Part shown: positions 49,795 through 64,000 of the stretch, piece after piece
Position numbering within the stretch: position 1 is the first letter of the stretch
Layout: each line of letters opens with the position of its first letter
Origin: Siphonodentalium dalli
Taxonomy: Eukaryota; Mollusca; Scaphopoda; Gadilida; Siphonodentaliidae
NCBI GenBank assembly: GCA_032622095.1
Contig: CP136063.1
Span: forward strand, 29,762,987-29,826,986
DNA: 64,000 bases
Reading direction: 5' to 3'
Made by a program: the position numbers and the translations under genes
Notes under the pieces: model-generated
The model's input: only the letters and a program-made list of their open reading frames with translations
The model's database searches: none
Told to the model about the DNA's origin: nothing

Positions 49795-49890
49795 AGGTGG
49801 ATTATCTCTTTGTAAACATGTATTATATAGTTACCGGGGTATAAAATATTAGATTTTAATCGAAGACTCCTGTCCGGAAATGCTTCTATA
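49795..49890 (-). mobile_element. MITE terminal fragment at the block edge
   Basis: Inserted at TTAA 49791-49794. The empty sites are 'gagttaatatg' near 13048 and 21358. It is cut off at 49890 by the next element. Confidence 0.7.
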
Positions 49891-49990
49891 GTCCAGACGC
49901 CAGGAATTTTTTTTTAGATTCTGTTCAACCGGCCACCAAGAAAATTTCCGCCTATTGCCTGTTGTGGGGAACTACATTGCGGTTCATGTA

Positions 49991-50757
49991 AGGGTGGATG
50001 TAATTTCTGAAAGTGTTGCAAATTTTTTTTATTCATGGTTTTTGATTGAATAAAGCTTAAAATAACCATAAACTGATATTTCAAACTACAGATGACACTT
50101 TATGTCATATTGGCATTATTTCCCTTTAAAATGTTAGGAATAGAGATATTATTTCACATCGCCACACAAGATTTTGGAAAATAAATACTATTTTCGAAAA
50201 TAAATTATTTAAGTGCGTTTTTTGGCCAAATATTTGCTTTCGTTTCAATTTATTTATGAAACTGATTGCACACAGCTTGTAACTCTGGATAATGCCTTGA
50301 ATGACTATTTTTTGTAAAAAATATAAACCTCCCCCCTAAAATTAGAAAATTGTCATTTTTGGCAGTTTTGATCATAAGACGCTTGTTATGTAATATCACA
50401 ATGGAAATACACCAGTACCCGATCTTACCGTTGTCACAATGTCAACGGAGGGTCACATTAGTACCGAGTTGTAGCTTTAAGCTAAACCTAGTGATTGCAT
50501 ATAAATATCCAAGACGGCCTCTATCATTCAATAAGTGAAATCAGACCATACGGATGTGATCATATTATATTTAGTTGCAGGACATAAAGCTCAAGTTTGA
50601 ACAACTTCTGAATGCCTAAAAGTTCATACAGCAACTGAAAAAGTTAACTTCCATAGTTTTGTAAGGTGATATAATCCTGAGTTGTAAGAATTTACATTCA
50701 CAACAAGCACTGAAATGGCAATATAATCATTTTGTTTTTTGGGAAAAATTTCGCCAC
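49991..50757. repeat. Left inverted arm
   Basis: Inverted copy of 54241-55070. Short frames within it are not genes. Confidence 0.75.
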
Positions 50758-50905
50758 TAAGTAAAATAACATGTGCAAATTGTAATTGGTACGAAATAAA
50801 ACTAGTTGGGTATGCTATAAACTTTTCTCATCGCTCACTTCTCCGTCACTCGTACAGTTGTCACACAGTTATGCATTGAACATCCTCTTTCCTACAACGG
50901 CAACG

Positions 50906-53900
50906 TCATGTACTGCAATCGGACTTGCACTTGCATATGGTGAGTTCGAGAACGGCAGTCGGAGCTGGAGCGAGTGACATCATTTCCGGAACAAGGTGGC
51001 CATTATAATTATTAAGTATCCAGCCATTTGGGTCATGGTAATGGCAGCAACAACATTGGGAAAAGAGCATGAGTCCATATATACGTTCGATAGTTAACGC
51101 GTTTTGGGTGCGATTGAATGAGTCCATGGTCGGTGGTAGTTTGTCCCTTCTCACGTTCTTCGTAGCGCAAGTCATCCAGGGATAAGGAATCACGGTTGGA
51201 ATAAACCAAAGAAACAAGAGACACAAATGTTTCCCTCATATGGTTCGGAATGCGAGTCGGGTCCTCCCCCCATCTGCGTAAACGCCGGGATCAGTTCTGG
51301 GTGATCTTTCAATGTTCTGAACCATTTCAATTTCCTAATATAACTGAATGCGTTTGTCGAATCGCATCCGCTCAATTAATGAATTGCTGGAATAATCAGT
51401 GACATGTCCTTGCCCACAACATTTGCACATTCATGCACTGGGATATATCGACGTCGTTTGCCATTACCAGTTAGGATGAATAACTCGTATACCCAGTAGT
51501 ACACAAAACATTGGGCACATCGCCAGAACGTCTGAGTCACCACTCCTAATAATGAATATTTCAACTTGCAGTTCACTTGCTGCATGCCCCAAGTGTACGA
51601 ACATTCTTGAGTCAAGTTTTTTCGCGGTCGGACTCAAGATACCCAGACCAACCGCAACCATCCTTTGAGAAAAACATTACTTTCTTTGAATCTGGAAATC
51701 CACCCGCAAGAAACACTTGCTGGTCATGCGGCAACAACAATGGTATCTTTAGGGACCAATTATTGAATAAGAAGTTGACCATGTTTATTTTGTGAAGTTC
51801 TGTTCGAGTAATGCATTCCACTCATTTCCAAAGTTTGCAACGCAACTGAGGATTTTGAATGGGGCGTGATATAGAACCGGTTTAGAGCTGCAGACTGGCA
51901 ACACAAATTCCGATATTTACCACAGTCCATATTTATGGATTGTTGTATGGCCATAACATGCCAAACTTCAGAGAAAGGCTGGCATGTGTCTTTCGGAAAA
52001 ACGACAAATGCTATATGCAGTTTCTTCTCGAACATTAGTCTCGACTCCGCTACATTGACTATGGCCCCACCGGGCGTAGTTTACATGTTTACACATGAAA
52101 TCCAGAGGAATCATTTCTGCTGGTGTCCCAATTTCATGCAACACATTATCATGGTCAATTAGATGCGGCGGTTCAATGTGTTCTTCGTAGCAACTAAGCC
52201 AGTCTAAAACGACTTCCACCTCAACTGTCCAAATGCTTTGTTCATCAAACGAACTCCACGGTTATATACGACTTTCCACATTCAATCCGGTTTACAGTGG
52301 CGCCACCATGCACCCAGGTTCTATAACAATGTCCTCGAAGCCACTTCATAGCTATGTACATCCCTACCATCGTCGTTATCAAATTCATCAGGGTTCCTCC
52401 ATTCAATCATATGAGCCTTGCAGTATGTTGCTTCGTCGTATGCTACATAAGACCAATTCTGTCCTAGAGTCCTGAACAAATTCTGAAATCGTTTCGTCGT
52501 TGTATCTACTGTTTCAAAATCAGTCGCTGAACCAGGAACCATCGGACAACATCCAAGGTTAGTCTTCGTCACGTTGATTCGATTAGTGACACTAGCATGA
52601 TATACACTCCAGCCAGGAACGTATTCCGATTTACCTCTCTCAAAATGTACATCGAATAACTTAGTCGGTATTGTGTAAGAGAACATAGCTTTTGTCTCAT
52701 GTATGCATGTTCTTTGGAACACACGTTGAACCAACGGATGCACATTTTCCAGTTAGATGCACTGGGCCCGGTTGCTTCCCTCTGAGATTAGGACACACGA
52801 ATATTATTATTAAATGAAATATGGTTTCTGGTTGGCGTTCATCCTTCTTTGGAATCACACCGAAGCAACCCTACTGAGATCAGCTGCCTGATATAACACC
52901 ATATTCACCAAGTCGTGGTTATATCCACCTACATATGCTGTCACTGCCCCATATGTCATATTGGTTGGCACTGTCAATCCGTCTCTCTCAATTTGTTAAA
53001 AACATGTGTAATACTGGACGATAACTGCAGTTCCTTAAGCATAGCCCTGGTGTTTGATGCGACATTGATGGCATTCTGTATATTAAGGGATTTACTGATC
53101 GCGAGTTCAGGTTTAGTCCGTGATTTATCAATAACACACACTTTGTCAGAGTAATTCAGTTCAATCTTTTCCTTCGGTTTCTGTTTAGTGTAGACCTTGC
53201 TACACTTCGGTTTGCCTATTTGTCGTAATATGTCCAGGAACTTTGATAGTAGATGACCCATATCATATGTGACACCTTTTTCAAAGTCCGGGAGAATACA
53301 CCCATCAAATGTTCCAGTGCAACATCGTATGGGGTAATCGTGTTACTGGATGTGGTGGTCTCCAGCAGATATTTACTATGACACAACCTGTGATGTCTTG
53401 CCTCAAGTGCTATCAACTTCAAAAAGTCAAACCCAACACGCCGTTGCATTATGTCATCCTCCTTTTCCTTCGCACATCGTTCGGTAGTTTCGCAAGATGT
53501 AAATGTACTGACCCGAACTAATGTCTTTACTCCCAAGTGAGACAACTGTTAGCATATAAGACATCTAGTTTTGACGTCGAAATATTCTCTTGTAACTTGT
53601 GGATTTGTCTGATCAACAGTCGTGGATGTGGGCTGTTTGACTAATCTGAGATCCGAAGAACTTGTGAAACTGGAGATTGGAGAAACAATTCTTATGCAAA
53701 CTTATGTTGAGATCTTTAAGGTAAATTCCATATTCTTCATATGATGATCGACGAACATCCAGAGCAACTGAAAACGATTCCAAACAAGAATCAGAAGCTT
53801 TCCGCAGATTCTCGTCTTTTAATTTCTGACATACTAAACACCGTTTGAAATTCAACGAAAGTTTACACTTTTTGGCAACGGGTATTAATTTGAGAGGACT

Positions 53901-53948
53901 CGTCTCCATTTCAATTGAATCACTGTAATCTCCAGTTAAATGCAGCAA
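50906..53948 (-). pseudogene. Broken multidomain protein with FEN/XPG-like motifs
   Basis: Read from 53948 down to 50906 in changing frames. In order: a Cys motif CLVCQKLKDENLR; a second C/H segment (53545-53216); VPGWSVYH, then TDFETVD and YDEATYCKAHMIEWRNPDEF (52743-52321); MCKHVNYARW (52219-51968); EVWHVMAIQQSINMDCGK (52035-51760); FLAGGFPDSKKVMFFSKDG (51821-51612); LDSRMFVHLGHAA and RSGDSDVLAMC (51661-51464); MSGCDSTNAFSY (51375); KLPPTMDSF, GWIL and a final ICKCKSDC. I recognise this order from large uncharacterised proteins that are repeated in many invertebrate genomes, where the segments read EADT...DTDVLVL...GCDTTSAF. Many frameshifts make it non-functional. Confidence 0.6.
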
Positions 53949-54240
53949 ATTATTAAGGTTTGATACCAGGAATTTTCCGGAAAATTACAAAGCGGGCAGT
54001 ATCAGTTAGAAAACATTAATGAATCGAACGCTGATTTTAGCCCTAAAAATGCACTTCATTGAGTATTTTTCGAAATCAGTATAACTATTAGAGCTTGTGT
54101 TGTAGCTACGACATATGAAATCTTTATTTTAACATAATGATGATTAGTAATGCCATAAAGCCATAACTTGTCATAGCTAATTCGAGTTTTCGGTTTATGG
54201 TTATTTTAAGCGGATAACGATGATGCGGATAACGATGAAT

Positions 54241-55070
54241 AATGGCGAAAAATAACTTTTTCACACAACAAAATAATATTGCCAGTTAAGTGCTTGTTGT
54301 ACATGTAAATTCCTATAACTCAGGATTATATTACTTTACGAAACTATGAAAGTTAACTTTTTTCAGTTGTTGTATGAACTTCTAGACATACACAAGTTGT
54401 TCAAACTTGGGTTTTAAGTCCTGCAACTAAATATAAATTGATCACATCCGTATGGTCTGATTTCGCTTATTGGATGTAGAAGCCGTCTTTAATATTTATA
54501 TGCAATCCAAGGGTTTGGTTTAGAGCTACAGCCCGGTACTAACTTGACCCTCCGGTGACATTGTGAACACGGTAATATCGGGTACGGGTGTATTTCCATT
54601 ATAATATTACAGAACAAGCGTCTTTTTAACGAAACTGCAAAAAATGACAATTTTCTAATTTTAAGGGGGAGGGTTATATTTTTTACAAACAATAATCATT
54701 AGAGGCAGTATCTGAAGTTTGTATCTGGCAATTTGACTTCCCAGTTTATTGTAGAAATTTATTACTCTTTGAAACAAGGAATTCATTAGGGACATTACAA
54801 GCTGTGTGCCATCAGTTTCAGAAATAAATTGAAACGAATGCAAATATTTTCCCAAAAAAAACCCTTAAATATTTTTTCCAAAATCTTGTGTGGCGATGTG
54901 GAATACAATATCTATTACTAAGATTTTGAAAACAAATAATGCCAAAATGACATAAACTGTCATCTGTAATTTGAGTTTTCAGTTTATGGTAATTTTAGGT
55001 TTAATTCAATTAAAAACCATGAATAGAAAAAAAAAAGCAACACTTTCAGAAATTACATCCACCTACCCTG
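54241..55070. repeat. Right inverted arm
   Basis: Inverted copy of 49991-50757. Confidence 0.75.
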
Positions 55071-55165
55071 CCTGTGAAAATAGTACTGTCATCCTGAATA
55101 ATGGCAAAATGTCCTCCATTTGCATTGTTTACATTCTTAGGAACAATTTTTCTTGGTATGGGAGA

Positions 55166-56304
55166 CCATAATATCCTAACATTATTTTTGCGATAGCCGA
55201 TACACATACCATGGGGGCGGGGCGGCCATGATTACAAACAAACCTATCCGTCAATACTAGATTACGATTACGAATGGAACTCGATCAGTATAGACAATCG
55301 CGCATGGGATCAAGCTTTTGATTGTGCCCATCAATATATATGGGTTATAAGCTATATGATTGTACCTGATAACCGACAATTTCTCGATTAATTTACATTC
55401 AAATGTTATTAAACGTATTTTTCTCCACAATGTTTTTCTCCCAGTGCACCAAAATAGAATTGACCGGAAGTGAACTCGCACAAGGAGTCCGTCGTAAAAT
55501 ATGACATATTTCGTCGGAATACGGTACTTTCCTATTCATAAATATGTTTTATATAGGCTATTTGATTTTAGAATAATAAAATATTCTGAAACATGTAAGT
55601 TTTCTATTTATGTGATTTGCGTAATAATACGACATCTTGTAATCTCGCTTTCGACTATATACTGGTAATTCTAAAAATAAAATATCAACATTTCCATCTG
55701 TAAACAGCACAAAACTTCATAAATCGTGGGTAATCAAGCAACTAAATTAATTCCAACAACTTAAATAAACTGAAGGCATCGATTTCATATCATAAACTTG
55801 CCCGATTGCAGGATCGAATTGCTTCTCTGGTCGATTTTCATGTACCTGCCGCGAATTAAAAAATGACAACAACATCATGAACATGTGTTTACAATAGAAA
55901 TATGGCGACTGGCTCCCAAGAAAAACTGACACGTTTTAGCGGACGTTTTTCAAACGATACAGTGAACATTAATCTAAAGCATAGCTCCTTGGCTCTTAAC
56001 GGTATGTCACTTATCATAATGGGCTGCCTAATGATACTGTTGAAGTTATAGTTTTTCACATTTGAATGCCAAAACAATGCCATAATATTGCAGATATACT
56101 CTGTTTCAAAGTCATTTTTCTGGTACAAAAAGCTTTTTAGCTCACATCTATTTACGGCACCTCCTTTAACGATATATGCTCTATATATTATCTCTATGTT
56201 GTTATATCTATTTCTGTCTGCTTTTATGTGAAAAATACCAATTTTGTCAGCCCGTTTCCAGACATTTTTTATGAAACAGACTTTGCCATCCCCTTAACTA
56301 CCAA
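55166..56304. other. Spacer, no gene recognised
   Basis: Frames up to about 80 residues only, and no match to other parts of the window. Confidence 0.4.
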
Positions 56305-56577
56305 GCCATTTAGGGTAAAGCATTCTGGTATGTACATATGTACAGTATCTAGATTGATCAAACAACAATTGGATACAGGTCTGACTATCAGTCTGTGCAA
56401 ACTTTTACGTGTGAACAGTTCACGAATATCTTTAGTCAAGAGACGGAGATCGGTATCTTGAACGGTCTCGCTGCCACGGACGAGGAGAAATCGTTGAACA
56501 TCGATGGACCAAGAATGAACAGCTTATCTATAAATATTGCCACTACAAGAGATGAACAGCGGATATATAGAACTATG

Positions 56578-57381
56578 CAAGGGCGTAATTCTGGGTATGG
56601 CTGGGCGGTTTTGGCCGTACCAATATTTTGCTGGCAAAGGTGAATAATATACTTATAACAGGACCAATGTTAATAATCCTGTCATTCCCACCACTATGCC
56701 CAATTAACTTATTAGTAAGTTATTACGAGTATTGGAACAACGAATTGATCATAATGTTTGATCAGTACACGTAGTTATGAATGATAATTTGCATCATGTT
56801 CCGTGTATACGTGTAGGCATGTGCGTGGTATAGATCTGGCGTTATATATAAACATCACGACCAATGGCCCTTTCAGTCATAACACAAACTCCTTTCCATA
56901 TTATATAGGGCTGTATGGGCCTATTCCTAAGTTATGCTCCATGGCTAAGCACTGCCAGGAAAGTGCATCGGCCAAATGTGTACGTGGTATTGACGTATGG
57001 ATTTTGGTAAATTTAGTTGTTACGATACATGTATCGCCAATCGTAGGCGTGTTACTATCATGTGCCAAATTCAGTCAATCGCGTATAGGCTATAGAATTT
57101 TTGTTCAACCAGTTAGCACTAAATATTACTTATTTCCATTTTTGTAACCACTTCTATATGCATGTATATATATCAGGAAACCAAGTAAAACGCGTCATTT
57201 TGAATGCAATATTAAAAGATTTCATCAGGCAGGCCTCCGAACCCCCTCTTCTTGTGTTCTCTCCCACTCTTGTGTTCTCTCCCACTTGCTGCTTTGCAGC
57301 TCGGATAATGCTTCACAGCATATGTAAATTGTGCCCATATTATTCGGCCGTACGAATACTGGTATGACCGCTACGCCCCTG
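56578..57381. mobile_element. hAT-like non-autonomous element, 804 bp
   Basis: The ends are CAAGGGCGTA and, read inward from the right, CAGGGGCGTA, a form common in hAT elements. The 8-mers gaactatg (56570-56577) and ggactacc (57382-57389) are both near the intact target ggactatc of the other copies, fitting a decayed 8-bp target duplication. A 114-codon frame inside shows no transposase feature. Confidence 0.7.
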
Positions 57382-57404
57382 GGACTACCTGACTATTCTA
57401 CACA

Positions 57405-60209
<2,805 letters not shown>

Positions 60210-60223
60210 ATTCGTGACGTTAA

Positions 60224-60718
60224 AGGCACGTGAGGTCTTAGTGGTCGAAAATATTCATATTTGTTCCAATCACCGTAAACAGAAAAACATTAAAACGCAT
60301 ACAGTTTCGTTCATATTTATACCATGAGCATCGCGTAAACAGCATGTTATCATAGAGATTTACTATATTTTACATAATCAAGAGCCTGATTGTGTTACAG
60401 AAGACAACACAATGCTGCTGGCTAATCACACACAAATGGCATAAACGCTCTTTATTCATTCCATATCAGGAATTATCCCACAAAGAACGCTCTTTATGTT
60501 TACCATCATAATATAAACAAACACCAGAAAAGTAACTTTTATGCTTTTGTTTACATAACAATGGTCAAAAATATGACAATAAGATACTGTTTATGCGATA
60601 TTTCTTATTTTTATACGGACAAAGTATGTCTACATTTTGTTGTTCTTTCTGTTTGTGGCAATTTTTGACGGGTGGAAATATTTTCACAGGATACCCACCG
60701 CCAAGGCCAACCGTACCT
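60224..60718. mobile_element. Second TTAA-target non-autonomous element, 495 bp
   Basis: Flanked by TTAA at 60220-60223 and 60719-60722. The outermost bases are AGGCACG at the left and AGGTACG read inward from the right. Paralogous flanks at 15230, 23408 and 9366 have the site without insertion. No gene inside. Confidence 0.7.
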
Positions 60719-60724
60719 TTAAAT

Positions 60725-60835
60725 ATGTTCGTCGACGGAGGATTGGAAACAATCTTAGATTCCAATGACAGAGCGGAAAAGGGGGGCAGAATGAATCTTA
60801 TCCCTAAATTACTATTTCTTTGGCTTCAAGGGTGA
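60725..60835 (+). other. Small 36-residue frame downstream of ZNF5
   Basis: Same frame as after ZNF2 and ZNF3, with a few residue changes. Confidence 0.25.
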
Positions 60836-61031
60836 AAGATATTTGATTCGAGTCAAGGAACCTATCTATCAGAATGAATCTTCTTCGCAAATTAGCTTTG
60901 CACTATGAACTATGATTGGGAGGCCTTGCTCAAATTATATGCAGTACTAGTATGCAGTGGATTCCGCACATAGAGTTTGGTGAAAGCTCATGGGAAAATA
61001 ACCCCAGTGAAGATCCATTTATACTTACTAT

Positions 61032-64000
61032 AAACCGGGACAATAAATGTTATCAAACGTTGAACGGTCACCAGAAACCTCGATATTAGTCATTTCCGAC
61101 CATAATTAGCATCGGATTATATATTAACCCATCGTGTAATATGTCAAAATTACACACTTTGTTACAACACCCATATATAACTGCTTCCTCCCTAATACAT
61201 GGCTACAAATCAGAAGTTTATCTATGTCTAATTAATGAGAGTATACAGTTCTATCGAAATCGGGCGAAAAATGTTACTTTGCATCATTAACCCCAAAGCT
61301 GTGGCGGTTTTTCGTCCAATGTACCGAAGCTTCGTGACATGTACCGAAGCTTCGTGACGTGTCAGAACTCCAAGAATATACCAAAACCGGGACAACAAAT
61401 GTTATCAAACGTTGAATGATCACCAGAAACCTCGATATTAGTCATTTCAGACCATAATTAGCATCGGATTATATATTAACCCATCGTGTAATATGTCAAA
61501 ATTACACACTTTGTTACACCCACCCATATATAACTGCTTCCTCCCTAATACATGGCTACATATCAGAAGTTTATCTATGTCTAATTAATGAGAGTATACA
61601 GTTCTATCGAAATCGGGCGAAAAATGTTACTTTACATCATTAATCCGAAAGCTGTGGCGGTTTTTCGTCCAATGTACCGAAGCTTCGTGACATGTACCGA
61701 AGCTTCGTGACGTGTCAGAACTCCAAGAATATACCAAAACCGGGACAATAAATGTTATCAAACGTTGAATGGTCACCAGAAACCTCGATATTAGTCATTT
61801 CAGACCATAATTAGCATCGGATTATATATTAACCCATCGTGTAATATGTCAAAATTGCACACTTTGTTACACCCACCCATATATAACTGCTTCCTCCCTA
61901 ATACATGGCTACATATCAGAAGTTTATCTATGTCTAATTAATGAGAGTATACAGTTCTATCGAAATCGGGCGAAAAATGTTACTTTACATCATTAACCCC
62001 AAAGCTGTGGCGGTTTTTCGTCCAATGTACCGAAGCTTCGTGACATGTACCGAAGCTTCGTGACATGTCAGAACTCCAAGAATATACCAAAACCGGGACA
62101 ACAAATGTTATCAAACGTTGAATGGTCACCAGAAACCTCGATATAAGTCATTTCAGACCATAATTAGCATCGGATTATATATTAACCCATCGTGTAATAT
62201 GTCAAAATTACACACTTTGTTACACACACCCATATATAACTGCTTCCTCCCTAATACATGGCTACATATCAGAAGTTTATCTATGTCTAATTAATGAGAG
62301 TATACAGTTCTATCGAAATCGGGCGAAAAATGTTACTTTACATCATTAATCCGAAAGCTGTGGCGGTTTTTCGTCCAATGTACCGAAGCTTCGTGACATG
62401 TACCGAAGCTTCGTGACGTGTCAGAACTCCAAGAATATACCAAAACCGGGACAACAAATGTTATCAAACGTTGAATGGTCACCAGAAACCTCGATATTAG
62501 TCATTTCAGACCATAATTAGCATCGGATTATATATTAACCCATCGTGTAATATGTCAAAATTGCACACTTTGTTACACCCACCCATATATAACTGCTTCC
62601 TCCCTAATACATGGCTACATATCAGAAGTTTATCTATGTCTAATTAATGAGAGTATACAGTTCTATCGAAATCGGGCGAAAAATGTTACTTTACATCATT
62701 AACCCCAAAGCTGTGGCGGTTTTTCGTCCAATGTACCGAAGCTTCGTGACATGTACCGAAGCTTCGTGACGTGTCAGAACTCCAAGAATATACCAAAACC
62801 GGGACAACAAATGTTATCAAACGTTGAATGGTCACCAGAAACCTCGATATAAGTCATTTCAGACCATAATTAGCATCGGATTATATATTAACCCATCGTG
62901 TAATATGTCAAAATTACACACTTTGTTACACCCACCCATATATAACTGCTTCCTCCCTAATACATGGCTACATATCAGAAGTTTATCTATGTCTAATTAA
63001 TGAGAGTATACAGTTCTATCTAAATCGGGCGAAAAATGTTACTTTACATCATTAACCCCAAAGCTGTGGCGGTTTTTCGTCCAATGTACCGAAGCTTCGT
63101 GACATGTACCGAAGCTTCGTGACGTGTCAGAATTCCAAGAATATACCAAAACCGGGACAATAAATGTTATCAAACGTTGAACGGTCACCAAAAACCTCGA
63201 TATTAGTCATTTCAGACCATAATTAGCATCGGATTATATATTAACCCATCGTGTAATATGTCAAAATTACACACTTTGTTACACCCACCCATATATAACT
63301 GCTTCCTCCCTAATACATGGCTACATATCAGAAGTTTATCTATGTCTAATTAATGAGAGTATACAGTTCTATCGAAATCGGGCGAAAAATGTTACTTTAC
63401 ATCATTAACCCCAAAGCTGTGGCGGTTTTTCGTCCAATGTACCGAAGCTTCGTGACATGTACCGAAGCTTCGTGACGTGTCAGAACTCCAAGAATATACC
63501 AAAACCGGGACAATAAATGTTATCAAACGTTGAACGGTCACCAAAAACCTCGATATTAGTCATTTCAGACCATAATTAGCATCGGATTATATATTAACCC
63601 ATCGTGTAATATGTCAAAATTACACACTTTGTTACACCCACCCATATATAACTGCTTCCTCCCTAATACATGGCTACATATCAGAAGTTTATCTATGTCT
63701 AATTACTGAGAGTATACAGTTCTATCGAAATCGGGCGAAAAATGTTACTTTACATCATTAACCCCAAAGCTGTGGCGGTTTTTCGTCCAATGTACCGAAG
63801 CTTCGTGACATGTACCGAAGCTTCGTGACGTGTCAGAACTCCAAGAATATACCAAAACCGGGACAACAAATGTTATCAAACGTTGAATGGTCACCAGAAA
63901 CCTCGATATTAGTCATTTCAGACCATAATTAGCATCGGATTATATATTAACCCATCGTGTAATATGTCAAAATTACACACTTTGTTACACCCACCCATAT
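61032..64000. repeat. 353-bp satellite array, 8 full monomers, running off the window
   Basis: Monomers start AAACCGGGACAA at 61032, 61384, 61737, 62090, 62443, 62796, 63149, 63502 and 63855; the last is cut by the window edge. All spacings are 353 bp except the first (352). Each monomer ends with two 20-bp copies of ATGTACCGAAGCTTCGTGAC containing the palindrome CGAAGCTTCG. No open frame of note. Confidence 0.95.

Larger units (their letters stand above)
49891..55165 (-). mobile_element. Decayed DNA element with inverted arms near 800 bp and a multidomain gene
   Basis: The left arm 49991-50757 and right arm 54241-55070 are inverted copies at perhaps 80% identity, sharing landmarks such as 'ggtggatgtaatttctgaa', 'caacaagcact' and 'catacggatgtgatca'. 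Similarity may extend outward to 49945 and 55165. Between them lies one broken gene on the minus strand. The nuclease-like motifs recall Academ-type transposons, whose transposase includes an XPG nuclease, but this assignment is an inference. No target duplication could be read. Confidence 0.65.

Noticed and set aside
56803-57147. 114-codon frame inside the hAT-like insertion
   Set aside because: No transposase motif, and the element is far too short for a hAT transposase.
61250-61275. CENP-B-box-like sequence in the satellite (ttctatcgaaatcggg)
   Set aside because: Spacing and core bases do not fit the TTCG....A..CGGG requirement.
61032-64000. CRISPR-like regular repeats
   Set aside because: Repeats are contiguous 353-bp monomers without unique spacers, in a eukaryotic context.

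Overview
The window looks like a piece of an invertebrate animal genome, most likely a mollusc or other lophotrochozoan (inference). The reasons are C2H2 zinc-finger arrays with HTGDKPY linkers, two different non-LTR retrotransposons of Jockey/CR1 type, several families of non-autonomous DNA transposons, a 353-bp satellite, and the lack of bacterial-style gene packing. No RNA gene, CRISPR array or clearly single-copy host gene was recognised.

The host content is one tandem family of C2H2 zinc-finger genes, all on the + strand: ZNF1 (3807-5519), a two-finger remnant (9151-9354), ZNF2 (13969-15218), ZNF3 (22265-23396), ZNF4 (38945-40663) and ZNF5 (57405-60209). They sit on duplicated blocks. 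About 3193-13060 matches 35953-49790, 12116-16101 matches 20730-23990, and 470-2668 matches 23577-25134. ZNF1 and ZNF4 keep an intact 13-finger frame with the same TGA end; ZNF2, ZNF3 and ZNF5 are broken by frameshifts or nonsense codons. Four copies have a TATA-like box 29-40 bp before the ATG. In ZNF5 an 804-bp hAT-like insertion separates box and ATG.

The duplicated blocks serve as empty/filled-site comparisons that date and define the insertions. These include a TTAA-target element family of about 520 bp with long inverted ends (many copies, some nested); a 6.5-kb LINE (29425-35947) inserted into one of those elements; a 5'-truncated LINE (45714-48165); a 2.36-kb insertion with a hairpin at each end and a 12-bp direct repeat (36281-38642); a hAT-like element (56578-57381); and a second TTAA element (60224-60718).

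Two larger structures stand out. One, at 49891-55165, is a decayed element with inverted arms of roughly 770-830 bp around a broken multidomain protein carrying motifs that resemble FEN/XPG (PIN-fold) nucleases. The other, at 17924-20079, is a 71-bp inverted-repeat element filled with a 2-kb pyrimidine-rich minisatellite. The window ends in a 353-bp satellite array (61032 to the edge). Further repeats are a CGTGGCCACG palindromic minisatellite (43903-44325), a G-rich tandem repeat (7370-7860 and 42530-43090) and a 50-bp minisatellite (15531-15880).

All calls were made by reading the sequence. Family names are inferences from motifs; no database was searched.
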